The position numbers and the translations under genes were made by a program. Source: Porphyrobacter sp. ULC335 (lineage in GTDB: Bacteria > Pseudomonadota > Alphaproteobacteria > Sphingomonadales > Sphingomonadaceae). From it: a stretch of DNA of 64,000 nucleotides. Location of the stretch: positions 1,488,001 to 1,552,000 of the forward strand of contig NZ_CP078091.1 in NCBI RefSeq assembly GCF_025917005.1, in the 5' to 3' direction. Position 1 is the stretch's first letter; every line of letters begins with the position of its first letter. The notes under the pieces are model-generated. The model made no database searches, was not told the DNA's origin, and saw only the letters and a program-made list of their open reading frames with translations. Below are positions 8,620 to 17,300 of this stretch, piece after piece.

Positions 8620-9330
8620 ATGGCCCGCACCATCCTTGTCGTCGATGATGATCCGCACATCCGCCAGCTGCTCGTCTTCGCGCTGGGCAAGGCGGGGCTG
8701 GCGGCGATCGAGGCGGGTGACGGGGAGGAAGCGGTGGCGCGCATCGCCGCTGACGCGCCCGATCTGGTGATCCTCGATATCAATATGCCGCGCATGGACG
8801 GGCTGGAGGTGTGCCGCCGGGTGCGCGCCACCAGCGCCGTGCCGATCCTGTTCCTGTCATCACGCGATGACGAGATCGACCGGGTGCTGGGGATCGAGCT
8901 GGGGGGCGACGACTATGTCGTGAAGCCCTTCTCCCCGCGCGAGGTGGTCGCCCGCACGCAGGCGATCCTGCGCCGCGCTGCCGGTGGCTCGCCTGCGCCT
9001 GTGGCGGCGGGGGAGGCCGCGATCATCACTCACGGCTGCCTGAGCCTTGACAGCGATAGCTGGCGGGCCAGCTGGGACGGCGCGGAGGTGGCGCTGACCG
9101 TCACCGAGTTCACCATGCTCAAAACCCTCGCCGCGCGGCCGGGCAAGGTGTTCACCCGCGATGCGATCATCGACCGGCTGCACGGCCCTGGCTTTGCCGT
9201 GACCGACCGCACCATCGACAGCCACATCCGCAACATCCGCGCCAAATTCGCCAGCCTTGGCGCAGGCGACACGCTGATCGAGACCCGCGCCGGGATCGGC
9301 TACGCGCTCGGCCCCTGCACCCGCGCATGA
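8620..9330 (+). CDS. OmpR-family response regulator
   Basis: 236 residues from the ATG at 8620 (MARTILVVDDDPHIRQLL); a GTG at 8605 overlapping the upstream stop is an alternative. The N-terminal receiver domain has the acidic pair in VVDDD, the phosphoacceptor Asp in LVILDINMPRMDG, and the Lys in YVVKPFSPREVVA. The C-terminal half is a winged-helix DNA-binding domain (VTEFTMLKTLAARPGKVFTR, then DRTIDSHIRNIRAKF). It is phosphorylated by the kinase encoded immediately downstream (ATGA overlap at 9327-9330). The stimulus is unknown. Confidence 0.93.
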   Translation: MARTILVVDDDPHIRQLLVFALGKAGLAAIEAGDGEEAVARIAADAPDLVILDINMPRMDGLEVCRRVRATSAVPILFLSSRDDEIDRVLGIELGGDDYVVKPFSPREVVARTQAILRRAAGGSPAPVAAGEAAIITHGCLSLDSDSWRASWDGAEVALTVTEFTMLKTLAARPGKVFTRDAIIDRLHGPGFAVTDRTIDSHIRNIRAKFASLGAGDTLIETRAGIGYALGPCTRA

Positions 9331-10922
9331 TCGCAGCGGCGAAGGAATGGCTGAAAGCGCGCTGGCCGCGCCTGCGGCTGCGCAGCATCGTCTTCGCCAC
9401 GCTGTTCACCGTTGCCGCTCTGCCGGGGATCGCGGCGATGTTCCTGCGGGTCTACGAGAACACGCTGGTCCGCCAGACCGAGGCGGAACTCGTCGCACAA
9501 GGCGCGGCGCTGGCGGCGGCAGCGGCGGCACAGTGGCCGGACGCAGGGCCGCCAGCGATGCCCGATCCGCGCGATCTGCGGCCAGAGGTGCCGACTATCG
9601 ATCTCAGCAGCACGCCGATCCTTGCCGAGCGGCCCGAACCAATCGCCGTCAACGCACTGCCCGATCCGCAAGCTGTGGCGGCGACGCTTCGGCTTGCGCC
9701 GATTGCCGCCAGCACACGTCAGGTGACGCTGTCCTCGATCATCCTGCTCGACAGGCAGGGGCTGATTGCTTCGTTAAAGAACGGACAAAGCCTCGCCAGC
9801 CTGCCCGAAGTCCGCGCCGCACTGGCGGGGGAGCCGCAGACCGTGCTGCGCCGCAATGGCGATTACCGCGCGACCTATGACCTCGAATGGCTCAGCCGTG
9901 CAGCGGCTTTGCGGGTACATCATGCGCGACCCATCGTGGTGGATGGCGAGGTGGTGGGCGTGCTGCTGCTGTCCCGCTCGGCCCGCGCGCTGTTCAAGGG
10001 GCTCTATGCCGACCGCGGCAAGATCGCGCTGGGGATCGTGGCGATCTTTGGCCTGCTGATCGTGATGAGCGGGGTGCTGTCGCGCGGGATCGTGCGCCCC
10101 ATCGAGGCGCTGGCGCGGGCGAGCCGGGCTCTGGCATCGGGGCGGCAGGACTTTCCCGAACCGCCGCGCACCGCTGCCAGCGAGATTCAGGACCTCTACG
10201 CCGACTTCGCGCGCATGGCCGAGGCGATCGAGCGCCGTTCGCGTTATCTGCGCGATTTCGCCCATGCGGTGAGCCACGAGTTCAAGACCCCGCTGTCGGG
10301 CATTCGCGGGACGCTGGAGATTCTGGCCGACCACGGCGAGACCATGGCACCCGACGAGCGCCGCCGCTTTCTCGCCAATGCCGATGCCGATGCGGCGCGG
10401 CTGACGATGCTGACCGCGCGCCTGCTGGAACTGGCGCGCGCCGATCTGGGGGGCAATGACCCCAGTGAGCGCGCCGACCTGGCAGACGTGCTGCGGCGGC
10501 GCGCCGATGCCTGCGGGGCGGGGTTCGAAGTTGCGGTCAATCTGCCCGCCGACCTGCCGCCGCTGGCGCTTCCCGAAGCCTCGCTTGATGCGATTGCCGG
10601 GGCGCTGATCGACAACAGCCGGCAGGCGGGGGCAAGCCGCATCGCGTTCTCGGCACAGATAGGGGCGGGGATTATGCGGGTCGCGGTGGCGGATAACGGC
10701 CCCGGCATCGCCGAAGCCGACCGCGCGCGGGTGTTCGAACCTTTCTTCACCACCCGCCGCGCCACCGGGGGAAGCGGGCTGGGCCTGCCGATCGTGCTGT
10801 CGCTGGTCGAAGCGGCAGGCGGAAGCCTGCGGCTTGAGGACGCAGGAGAGGGCGCGCGCTTCGCTCTCGAACTGCCGTTAGCCGGCCGTCACCATGACAT
10901 AGCGGCGCGCGACCCAGCCTGA
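9327..10922 (+). CDS. sensor histidine kinase
   Basis: 531 residues. A transmembrane segment lies near residues 22-40, followed by a periplasmic domain to about residue 225, a second membrane segment (IALGIVAIFGLLIVMSGVL), a HAMP linker (RGIVRPIEALARASRALASG), a HisKA dimerisation domain with phosphoacceptor in HAVSHEFKTPLSGIRG, and an HATPase domain with the N box (DAIAGALIDNSRQAG), VADNGPGIA, and FFTTRRATGGSGLGL. It autophosphorylates and passes phosphate to the OmpR-type regulator just upstream. Its 3' end overlaps by 45 bp the 3' end of a convergent gene on the other strand. Confidence 0.93.
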   Translation: MIAAAKEWLKARWPRLRLRSIVFATLFTVAALPGIAAMFLRVYENTLVRQTEAELVAQGAALAAAAAAQWPDAGPPAMPDPRDLRPEVPTIDLSSTPILAERPEPIAVNALPDPQAVAATLRLAPIAASTRQVTLSSIILLDRQGLIASLKNGQSLASLPEVRAALAGEPQTVLRRNGDYRATYDLEWLSRAAALRVHHARPIVVDGEVVGVLLLSRSARALFKGLYADRGKIALGIVAIFGLLIVMSGVLSRGIVRPIEALARASRALASGRQDFPEPPRTAASEIQDLYADFARMAEAIERRSRYLRDFAHAVSHEFKTPLSGIRGTLEILADHGETMAPDERRRFLANADADAARLTMLTARLLELARADLGGNDPSERADLADVLRRRADACGAGFEVAVNLPADLPPLALPEASLDAIAGALIDNSRQAGASRIAFSAQIGAGIMRVAVADNGPGIAEADRARVFEPFFTTRRATGGSGLGLPIVLSLVEAAGGSLRLEDAGEGARFALELPLAGRHHDIAARDPA

Positions 10923-11294
10923 CAGACATACCCCTTCATAAGGCCGCGGCGGGCCGTCGGCTGCGCTGGAGACGCCGCAATCCTCCGGCCCCGCGCCGCC
11001 GAAGGGTTCGGGATAGATGACGCCGATCCATTGCCCGTCCGCGCTTTCGCGGCACAGCATCAGCGCGCGCCCGGGTTTCAGCCGGTCAAGCTCGCGCGCC
11101 TTGCGGCTGGGCGCGGCGCGCACCGCGACATAACCATCACCCCCTTTGCGCAAGGGAATGATCGCGCCCATGCTGGGGCAGGCGTCGAGATCGCCATAGC
11201 CGCCGACCATGACAGGGCGTGCGGCTGGCGCCTCGGCGCGCACCGGCAAGGCCAGAGCCATCGCCATGCAGGCAAGAAGGGAAGATCGGTGCAT
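10878..11294 (-). CDS. exported SH3-like domain protein
   Basis: 138 residues. A signal peptide (MHRSSLLACMAMALALPVRA) is followed by a region resembling a bacterial SH3 domain: YVAVRAAPSRKARELDRLKPG, then GQWIGVIYP and a C-terminal CLSGWVARRYVMV. Such domains bind peptidoglycan or proteins in the periplasm. Cysteines near the middle may form a disulfide. Its 3' end overlaps the sensor kinase gene on the opposite strand, so the two transcripts converge. No specific function can be assigned. Confidence 0.75.
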   Translation of the reverse strand: MHRSSLLACMAMALALPVRAEAPAARPVMVGGYGDLDACPSMGAIIPLRKGGDGYVAVRAAPSRKARELDRLKPGRALMLCRESADGQWIGVIYPEPFGGAGPEDCGVSSAADGPPRPYEGVCLSGWVARRYVMVTAG

Positions 11295-11319
11295 CGCCGT
11301 GGTGTCTACCGTGTGATGC

Positions 11320-11802
11320 CTACCCCTTGCAATCGCCGGTGCGTTCGCTGGTGATGGTCATTTCCATACTGGCCTTGCCGCCGGGCAGCTTGTCGTCGGT
11401 CACCAGGCCCGCGAGAGTCATGGTGATCTTCTCGGCGGTGTAGGTGCCGTTCATCTCCATCTTCGGCGCGCCGAAGCTGCCGCTGCCCGAACAGACCATG
11501 ATGCCCGACATCGTGCCGCCGCCTTGCTTGAACTCCTCCATCTTGCAGTCGCCCTGCTGCATGGAGCTCGACACCTCGCGCACGCCGAGCTTGGCCTGCA
11601 CCGGGTCCATACAGGCCTCGATGGTCTGTGCCTGACCGAGCATCGCCTTGGCGCGGTCGGCCACTTCGGGCGATGCGCCGGGAATGTCGAACTTGGTCAT
11701 CGCCATCGTGCTTTTCCAATTGCCGGGGTTAAGCTCCCCGTCGGCTTGCCCGCAGGCGGCGAGCACTGCGATCAAAGGAAGCGTGGCCAGGACGTGTTTC
11801 AT
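11320..11802 (-). CDS. DUF3617 family lipoprotein
   Basis: 160 residues from the ATG at 11800-11802, with a lipoprotein signal (MKHVLATLPLIAVLAACG; lipobox LAAC). The body shows the DUF3617 pattern: GNWKSTMAMTKFDIPG near the N-terminus, a cysteine in IEACMDPVQ, GDCKMEEFKQGGGTMSG, and a final TITSERTGDC. Members are small periplasmic proteins of unknown role, frequent in sphingomonads. A longer in-frame extension upstream to 12399 is out of register with the real neighbouring gene and was rejected. Confidence 0.8.
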   Translation of the reverse strand: MKHVLATLPLIAVLAACGQADGELNPGNWKSTMAMTKFDIPGASPEVADRAKAMLGQAQTIEACMDPVQAKLGVREVSSSMQQGDCKMEEFKQGGGTMSGIMVCSGSGSFGAPKMEMNGTYTAEKITMTLAGLVTDDKLPGGKASMEMTITSERTGDCKG

Positions 11803-11828
11803 AGGGATTTCCTTTCGAGTTTCGGGCC

Positions 11829-12938
11829 TCAGTCGAGGCAAGCGCAGGGGATGTAGCCGGGGGTGAAATTCACCGAGATGCCGCCGGGGGCATAGGTGCC
11901 ACCGCCGGCATATTTCTCGGTCAGGGTATGGCGGTGGCTGGCGCAGTATTTCGCCCCGCGCGAGAGGATTGCGACATCGGTGGAGCGCTCGATCGGCACG
12001 CTGGTCAACTCGTTGACCTCGATTTTCCAGGTGGTGCCGACTGCGACTGCCTTGACGGGCGTCAGCTCCTCCCAGTCCCAGTAGCGCCTGATCTGGTCGA
12101 GCGCGCGTGCCTCTGTCGCAGCCGTCCCCGCACCGCCGCGCCCGGGGCCGCACACGGCGGGATTGTTCGCCTTGAAGATCCCCGCCGGAACGGTGAGGTT
12201 GAAGTTGCCAGCGGCGACCGGGCCTGCGGTCAGCTTCCCGTGATTTTCGGTGTTGGTGAACGGAATGACCTCCATCATCACGCTGTGCCGGCCCGGGGTC
12301 AGCAGTCCGGCCGCCGTCGCGCGCGACAGCATTTCCAGAAACGCATCCGTCCCTGGCGTCACCTGCGCATTGCCGGGATTGACGAACTGGCCGCGCCACG
12401 TGGTCCAGGTCTCGTGGTCCTTCCTCCCGCCCCAGGGGAAGATCGTTGTGTCGAAGGTTTGCCGGCCCACCGTGAAGCGGGCGACATAATGGACCCCGTC
12501 GGCGTAAACCTCTTGTGCGGATACATTATTCTTGAGCGCGAGGGCGTTGGCTGCCGACCGCTCTGTAAACACGCGGAAGAACATCGGCTGGCCCAGCGTG
12601 AAGTCGGCTGCAATGTCGGCCTCGGTGATGGCGCCGATGCCGAGATCCTTGCGGGTGAAGACGATCTGGCTCTGGTGCGCGGCGTGGACCGGGTTGTGCA
12701 CGCCCTGATCGGGAAACGTGCCGCCGCCCGCTGCTGCGGCAAGTGCCTTTGCCGGGCTCGGCGCAGGGAGCGGTCGGCGCGTCGGGCGCTCGGGCGTCGG
12801 GGTGCTGGTGGTCGCGGGCGCGCGCGGCTGCCGCACCGCCTGCTCGAACCGCTTGAAGGGATCAGGCTGTGCCATGGCCGCGCCGGTCAGCGCTGTGGCA
12901 CCAAGTGCAGCCAGCACGATCAATTCTTTTCGCATCAT
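11829..12938 (-). CDS. secreted protein of unknown function
   Basis: The start at 12938 follows a strong GAGGAGGGAC ribosome site and gives MMRKELIVLAALGATALTG with cleavage near AMAQ; the ATG at 12995 would place the signal peptide internally. 369 residues. After the signal comes a Pro/Thr-rich linker (residues about 35-65), then a globular region with HYVARFTVGRQTFDTTIFPW, GRHSVMMEVIPFTN and a terminal PGYIPCACLD. No domain was recognised. The many aromatic and beta-strand-like segments and the cysteine-rich end suggest an exported, disulfide-stabilised beta protein. It lies 26 bp upstream of the DUF3617 lipoprotein gene on the same strand and may share its transcript. Confidence 0.7.
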   Translation of the reverse strand: MMRKELIVLAALGATALTGAAMAQPDPFKRFEQAVRQPRAPATTSTPTPERPTRRPLPAPSPAKALAAAAGGGTFPDQGVHNPVHAAHQSQIVFTRKDLGIGAITEADIAADFTLGQPMFFRVFTERSAANALALKNNVSAQEVYADGVHYVARFTVGRQTFDTTIFPWGGRKDHETWTTWRGQFVNPGNAQVTPGTDAFLEMLSRATAAGLLTPGRHSVMMEVIPFTNTENHGKLTAGPVAAGNFNLTVPAGIFKANNPAVCGPGRGGAGTAATEARALDQIRRYWDWEELTPVKAVAVGTTWKIEVNELTSVPIERSTDVAILSRGAKYCASHRHTLTEKYAGGGTYAPGGISVNFTPGYIPCACLD

Positions 12939-13071
12939 GTCCCTCCTCGTCAGATCCGTAAAGCCATGCTGCCGCGCCCTGGTGAGGGTTGCCATCCCCC
13001 CATCTGGCGGGAGTGAGGCGCGGGCCTGTCTGTGGTTTGTTCGCCGCTGAACTCATGCGGAAGGTGGACGA

Positions 13072-13452
13072 ATGAGGCTCTGGAACAGCGTTTTCGGCGG
13101 CCGCGCCCCGCCAGTGCAAGCCGCGCCTGCGCCCGATCAGGCCGAGCAGCTTTTCGAACGCGCGCTCGGACATGATCCCGCCAACGCCCATCGCCGTGCG
13201 CGGCGCTGTGCTGCGCTGCGGCTGGTGCTGGCGGGCGAGACCGCCAAGGCGCGCGAGGCGTGGCTGGCGATCGCGCGTGCCTTCCCCGCGGATCTGCCCG
13301 ATGCGCTGGTGCAGGTCGGCGTGTGCCACTGCCTCGAGCGCGATTACCGCGCCGCGCTGGAGAATTTCGAGGCGGCGATCAGGGTCGGTGCCGATGCGCG
13401 CGCGCTGGACGGCAGGATTGCCGACACGCGGCGCAGGATGCGCGGGACCTGA
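13072..13452 (+). CDS. small TPR-containing protein
   Basis: 126 residues. Two or three tetratricopeptide helices are visible: AEQLFERALGHDPANAHRRA, then a middle repeat around AREAWLAIARAFPADLPDAL, then CLERDYRAALENFEAAIRVG. No signal peptide or membrane segment, so it is probably cytoplasmic and mediates protein contacts. The stop codon is immediately followed by a possible GTG start for the NarL-type regulator, suggesting co-transcription. The specific partner is unknown. Confidence 0.72.
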   Translation: MRLWNSVFGGRAPPVQAAPAPDQAEQLFERALGHDPANAHRRARRCAALRLVLAGETAKAREAWLAIARAFPADLPDALVQVGVCHCLERDYRAALENFEAAIRVGADARALDGRIADTRRRMRGT

Positions 13453-13539
13453 GTGGAATTTCTGGCAGGGATTTGGCGCAGGTTGATGCGCGCAATGGGA
13501 TGGACCATGCTGAAAGCGGCAGGCACGACGAGCGAGACA

Positions 13540-14238
13540 ATGGAACAACACGAGCAGGATCCGGCCCCGGAGGCACCCAAGGGCACCGCCCGCGTCATCA
13601 TCATCGAGGATGACGAGCGGCTGCGCGCCTATGCGCTGAGCGCGCTCGCCGCCGCGCCCGAGATCGAGGTGGTCGGCGATGCGGGCAGCCTTGCCGAAGG
13701 CCTCCCGCTGGTCGACCTGATGCCCGATCTGGCGCTGCTCGATCTTGGCCTGCCCGATGGCAGCGGCATCACCGTGATCGAGGCGATCCGTGCCAGGGTG
13801 CCCGGCTGCAAGGTGCTGGTCTTCACCGTGTTCGAGGACCGTGCGAGCGTGCTCGGCACATTGAAGGCCGGGGCCGATGGCTACATCCTCAAGGACACCA
13901 CCGCCGACATGGTGCTCGCCCATGTGCGCGCCACGCTGGCGGGCGAGACCCCGATCAGCGCGCGGGCGGCGGGGCACCTGCTCAGCCTCGTCCGCGACGA
14001 GCCGGTGGCCGAAACCGCGGAGCCCGACGCCCCGCACCTGTCCCCGCGCGAACGCGAGCTGCTGGAGTATCTGGCGCGCGGATTGAGCCGCAAGGAAGCG
14101 GCGCGGATCATGAACCTTTCGCCCTATACGGTCGCCGAATATGTGCAGGGCATCTACCGCAAACTGCACGTCAAATCGCGCGGCGAGGCGGTGTTCGAGG
14201 CGATCCAGGCCAAGCTGATCCGCATCGACCGCGAATAG
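13540..14238 (+). CDS. NarL/LuxR-family response regulator
   Basis: 232 residues from the ATG at 13540 (MEQHEQDPAPEAP); in-frame starts at 13453 (GTG, abutting the upstream stop) and 13507 are possible. The receiver domain has VIIIEDDERL, the phosphoacceptor Asp in LALLDLGLPDGSG, and the Lys in GYILKDTTAD. The C-terminal LuxR helix-turn-helix reads LSPRERELLEYLARGLSRKE followed by MNLSPYTVAEYVQGIYRKL. No kinase gene adjoins it; the NarL-partner-type kinase at 22136-24052 in the same gene run is the natural candidate. It may control the adjacent autotransporter gene. Confidence 0.88.
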   Translation: MEQHEQDPAPEAPKGTARVIIIEDDERLRAYALSALAAAPEIEVVGDAGSLAEGLPLVDLMPDLALLDLGLPDGSGITVIEAIRARVPGCKVLVFTVFEDRASVLGTLKAGADGYILKDTTADMVLAHVRATLAGETPISARAAGHLLSLVRDEPVAETAEPDAPHLSPRERELLEYLARGLSRKEAARIMNLSPYTVAEYVQGIYRKLHVKSRGEAVFEAIQAKLIRIDRE

Positions 14239-14334
14239 GCGTTTCAGGCCCACCCCCCTCCTCTGTGGGGATATGAAGTTCTGGCCCGCGGGCCGATTGC
14301 GACATGGAATTCAACACCCTGGAGGGGAGTTTCC

Positions 14335-17300
14335 ATGTCCGTTACCCGTCGCCGTTCAAACCGTCGTCAGCTTGCCCATGCCGCCCTGCTGGGATCCGCC
14401 TCGTTCATGTCGCTGACCTTCGCGACCGAGGCGCAGGCGCAATGTGTGCCGAACCCGACGCAGCCGCTCAACAACATCACGACCGATAGCTCGATCGTCT
14501 TCTGCACGGGCACCGTGAACGGGCCGACCATCACCGTGAACGCCAACGGCACCAATGTGGAGGCCAACGGGACCGGAACCAACGTCACAGGGGCCACCAT
14601 CAACGTCACCGGGGACGGCAACGTGGTCATCGTCCGGAACAATGCGGTTCTGAACGGGTCGCAGATCACCATGACCGGCACCGGAAATACGGTGTTTTAT
14701 GGGAACGGCGCCGTTTCCAATGGCTCGATCGTCAATATCAGCGGTGCGATCTCGCAGCTCCTTTTTGGTGCCGGATCGCAAGTCACCCAGAACCCCGGCC
14801 AGACCATTATCTCGGCGCCCGTTGGGGAGCAGAACAACATTACGCTCGGCACAGGCAGCGGCCTGTTCGCGACGGGCAGCAACGGACAATATCTGCTCAC
14901 CGGGGGCACCGGGAATCAGAACGTAATCATTCTCGGCGATTTTCAGGCTGCGACCGACGGTTTCGGTATCGCGCTGGGTGACGGGGACGACACCATCGCG
15001 ATCGGCGGGTCTTCCAACATCACGGCCCAGGGCGGCGGTGCCGTCCTGTTCAATGGCGGGGCGGGCAACGATGCCTTCAGCATCAATTTCAACGGGATCT
15101 GGCAGCACAACACGGTCGGGTTCGAAGTCATCGACATCAACCCCAACACCGCCATCACCCTGACCGGCAGCAATGCAGATGCGACCCAGGTCAATGTGCA
15201 GGGCGGCAGTGTCACGGTGACCAGCGGCGCTGCGCTGGGTGTTGCGAACAGCACGGTCGACATCGGCCAGTTCGGCAACCTCACGCTCGCCTACACCGCA
15301 TCGGCCAGCTTCGACAACACGCTGACCGGCAGCGGCGGGCTCAATGTTGATGCCTCGGGCCACACCATCACCTTCGGCGGCGATGGCAGTGGGTATACGG
15401 GTGCCGTCACGATCGGTGCCGGCACGACCGCCGCACTGGGGATCGCCAATGCGGTCGGCTCGGGTGTCATCGTCAACAACGGCACGATTGCGTGGGGCGA
15501 TTTCGATCTCGCCAACAACATCGGGGGCACTGGCAGGCTGATCTATACCGGGGTCGGCACCGGCGACCTTAGCGGGGCGAACAGCTTCAGCGGCGGTATC
15601 GACATCCGCAGCGGCAGCCTGCGCGTGACGAATGTCGGCGCGCTGGGCATCGGCGCGGTGACCAGCACCACCGGCGGGGTCATCCTGCAACTGGACAACG
15701 GCGTCTATCAGGCGCTGGCCAACGACCTCACCGGTGCGCTGGTGCTAGCCAAGACCAGCGGCGGGGTGCTCGATCTGACCGGCACCAACACCTATACCGG
15801 CGGCACGCTGATCGACACGGGCGCGATCCGCGTCGACAGCTTTGCGCGGCTCGGCACTGGTCAGGTCATCGCCAATGTCGGCGGCAGCCTGATCCTCAAC
15901 TACAATGGCGCGGGCACGCTTCTCCAAACCACGCCGTTCATGACCGGCGACGGCAGATTCATCAAAGAAGGCACTGGCAATGTCGTGATGAATCAGACCA
16001 GCACCTACACCGGCGGCACCATCATCCGCGAAGGCCGCATTAGCCTTAACAATGGCGATGCACTGGGGACCGGCGCGATCCAGATCGACAGCGGCGCGGA
16101 GCTGGGCGTCGGCAATATCATCCTCAACAACAATCTCACCGGCAGCGGTCTGGTGCGCAAGACCGCGAGCAACGTGGTCGAACTCTACGGCGACAACAGC
16201 GGCTTCACTGGCACGATCCAGGTCGAGGACGGCATGCTGATCGCGACCGATGGCAATGCCCTGGGTTCCGGCATCCTGCAGATCGACAGCGGCACTGGCG
16301 TGCAATTGACAGCTGCCAACAATTCCATCGTCGCGGCCGATCTTGTTGGCAGCGGCTCCTTCGAAAAGTTCGGCGGCGGTCTGGTGCGGCTGACCGGCGA
16401 CGGCTCGCAGTTCACGGGCGGCATCGCCATCTCGGGCGGCACCTTCGCGATCGAAGGCAGCCAGAATATCGGCAACAGCTCGATCGTGTTCATCAGCAGC
16501 GGGGCAACGCTGCTGCTCGATACGGCGGGCAACACCAATCTGTTCAATGCGGTGTCGGGTGACGGCAACCTCGTCAAGACCGGCACAGGCACGGTCTTCA
16601 TGACCGGGGCCAACACCTATTCGGGCGGCACCGACATCCAGCAGGGCGCGATCCGGGTGACCGACGTGTCGTTCCTCGGCACCGGCGCGATCACGGTGCA
16701 GCAGGGTGCGGCGCTCGATCTGGCCATCGCAGGCGCTCAGTCGCTCAGCCAGACCATCGCGGGTGCGGGCATCCTGCGCAAGTCGGATGCAGGCGATCTG
16801 ACGCTGCTCAGCAATGGCCTGACGGGCGGGGTCGACATTGTCGGCGGGCGGGTGATCGTCAACACGGCCGCCGCGCTGGGCGGCGGGTCGGTGACGACGG
16901 CGGTCGACACCCAGCTGGTGTTCGACAATGCAACCACCGAAGTCAGCAACACGCTGATCAGCGGAGCGGGCGCGCTGACCAAGAATGGCACCGGCCTGTT
17001 GGTGATGAACAATGCCAACAGCTACACCGGCGGCACGATCATCAATGCCGGCCGGATCGGGCTGAATGACGGGATGGGCCTCGGCACGGGCGATGTGATC
17101 GTGCTGCAGGGCGCGACCCTCGGCATTGGCGGCGTGGCTGTCGCCAACAACATCTCGGGCGCGGGGCAGGTCATCAAGACCGCGACCAACACCGCCGTGC
17201 TGACCGGCACCAACACCTATTCGGGCGGCACCGACATCCAGCAGGGACGCGTAGTGGTGAACTCGCCCGCCGCGCTGGGCACCGGCGGGGTGCAGATGGC

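Noticed and set aside
12862..14253. 463-codon minus-strand frame
   Set aside because: Covers the TPR and NarL-type regulator genes, which have clear motifs; the frame itself shows none.
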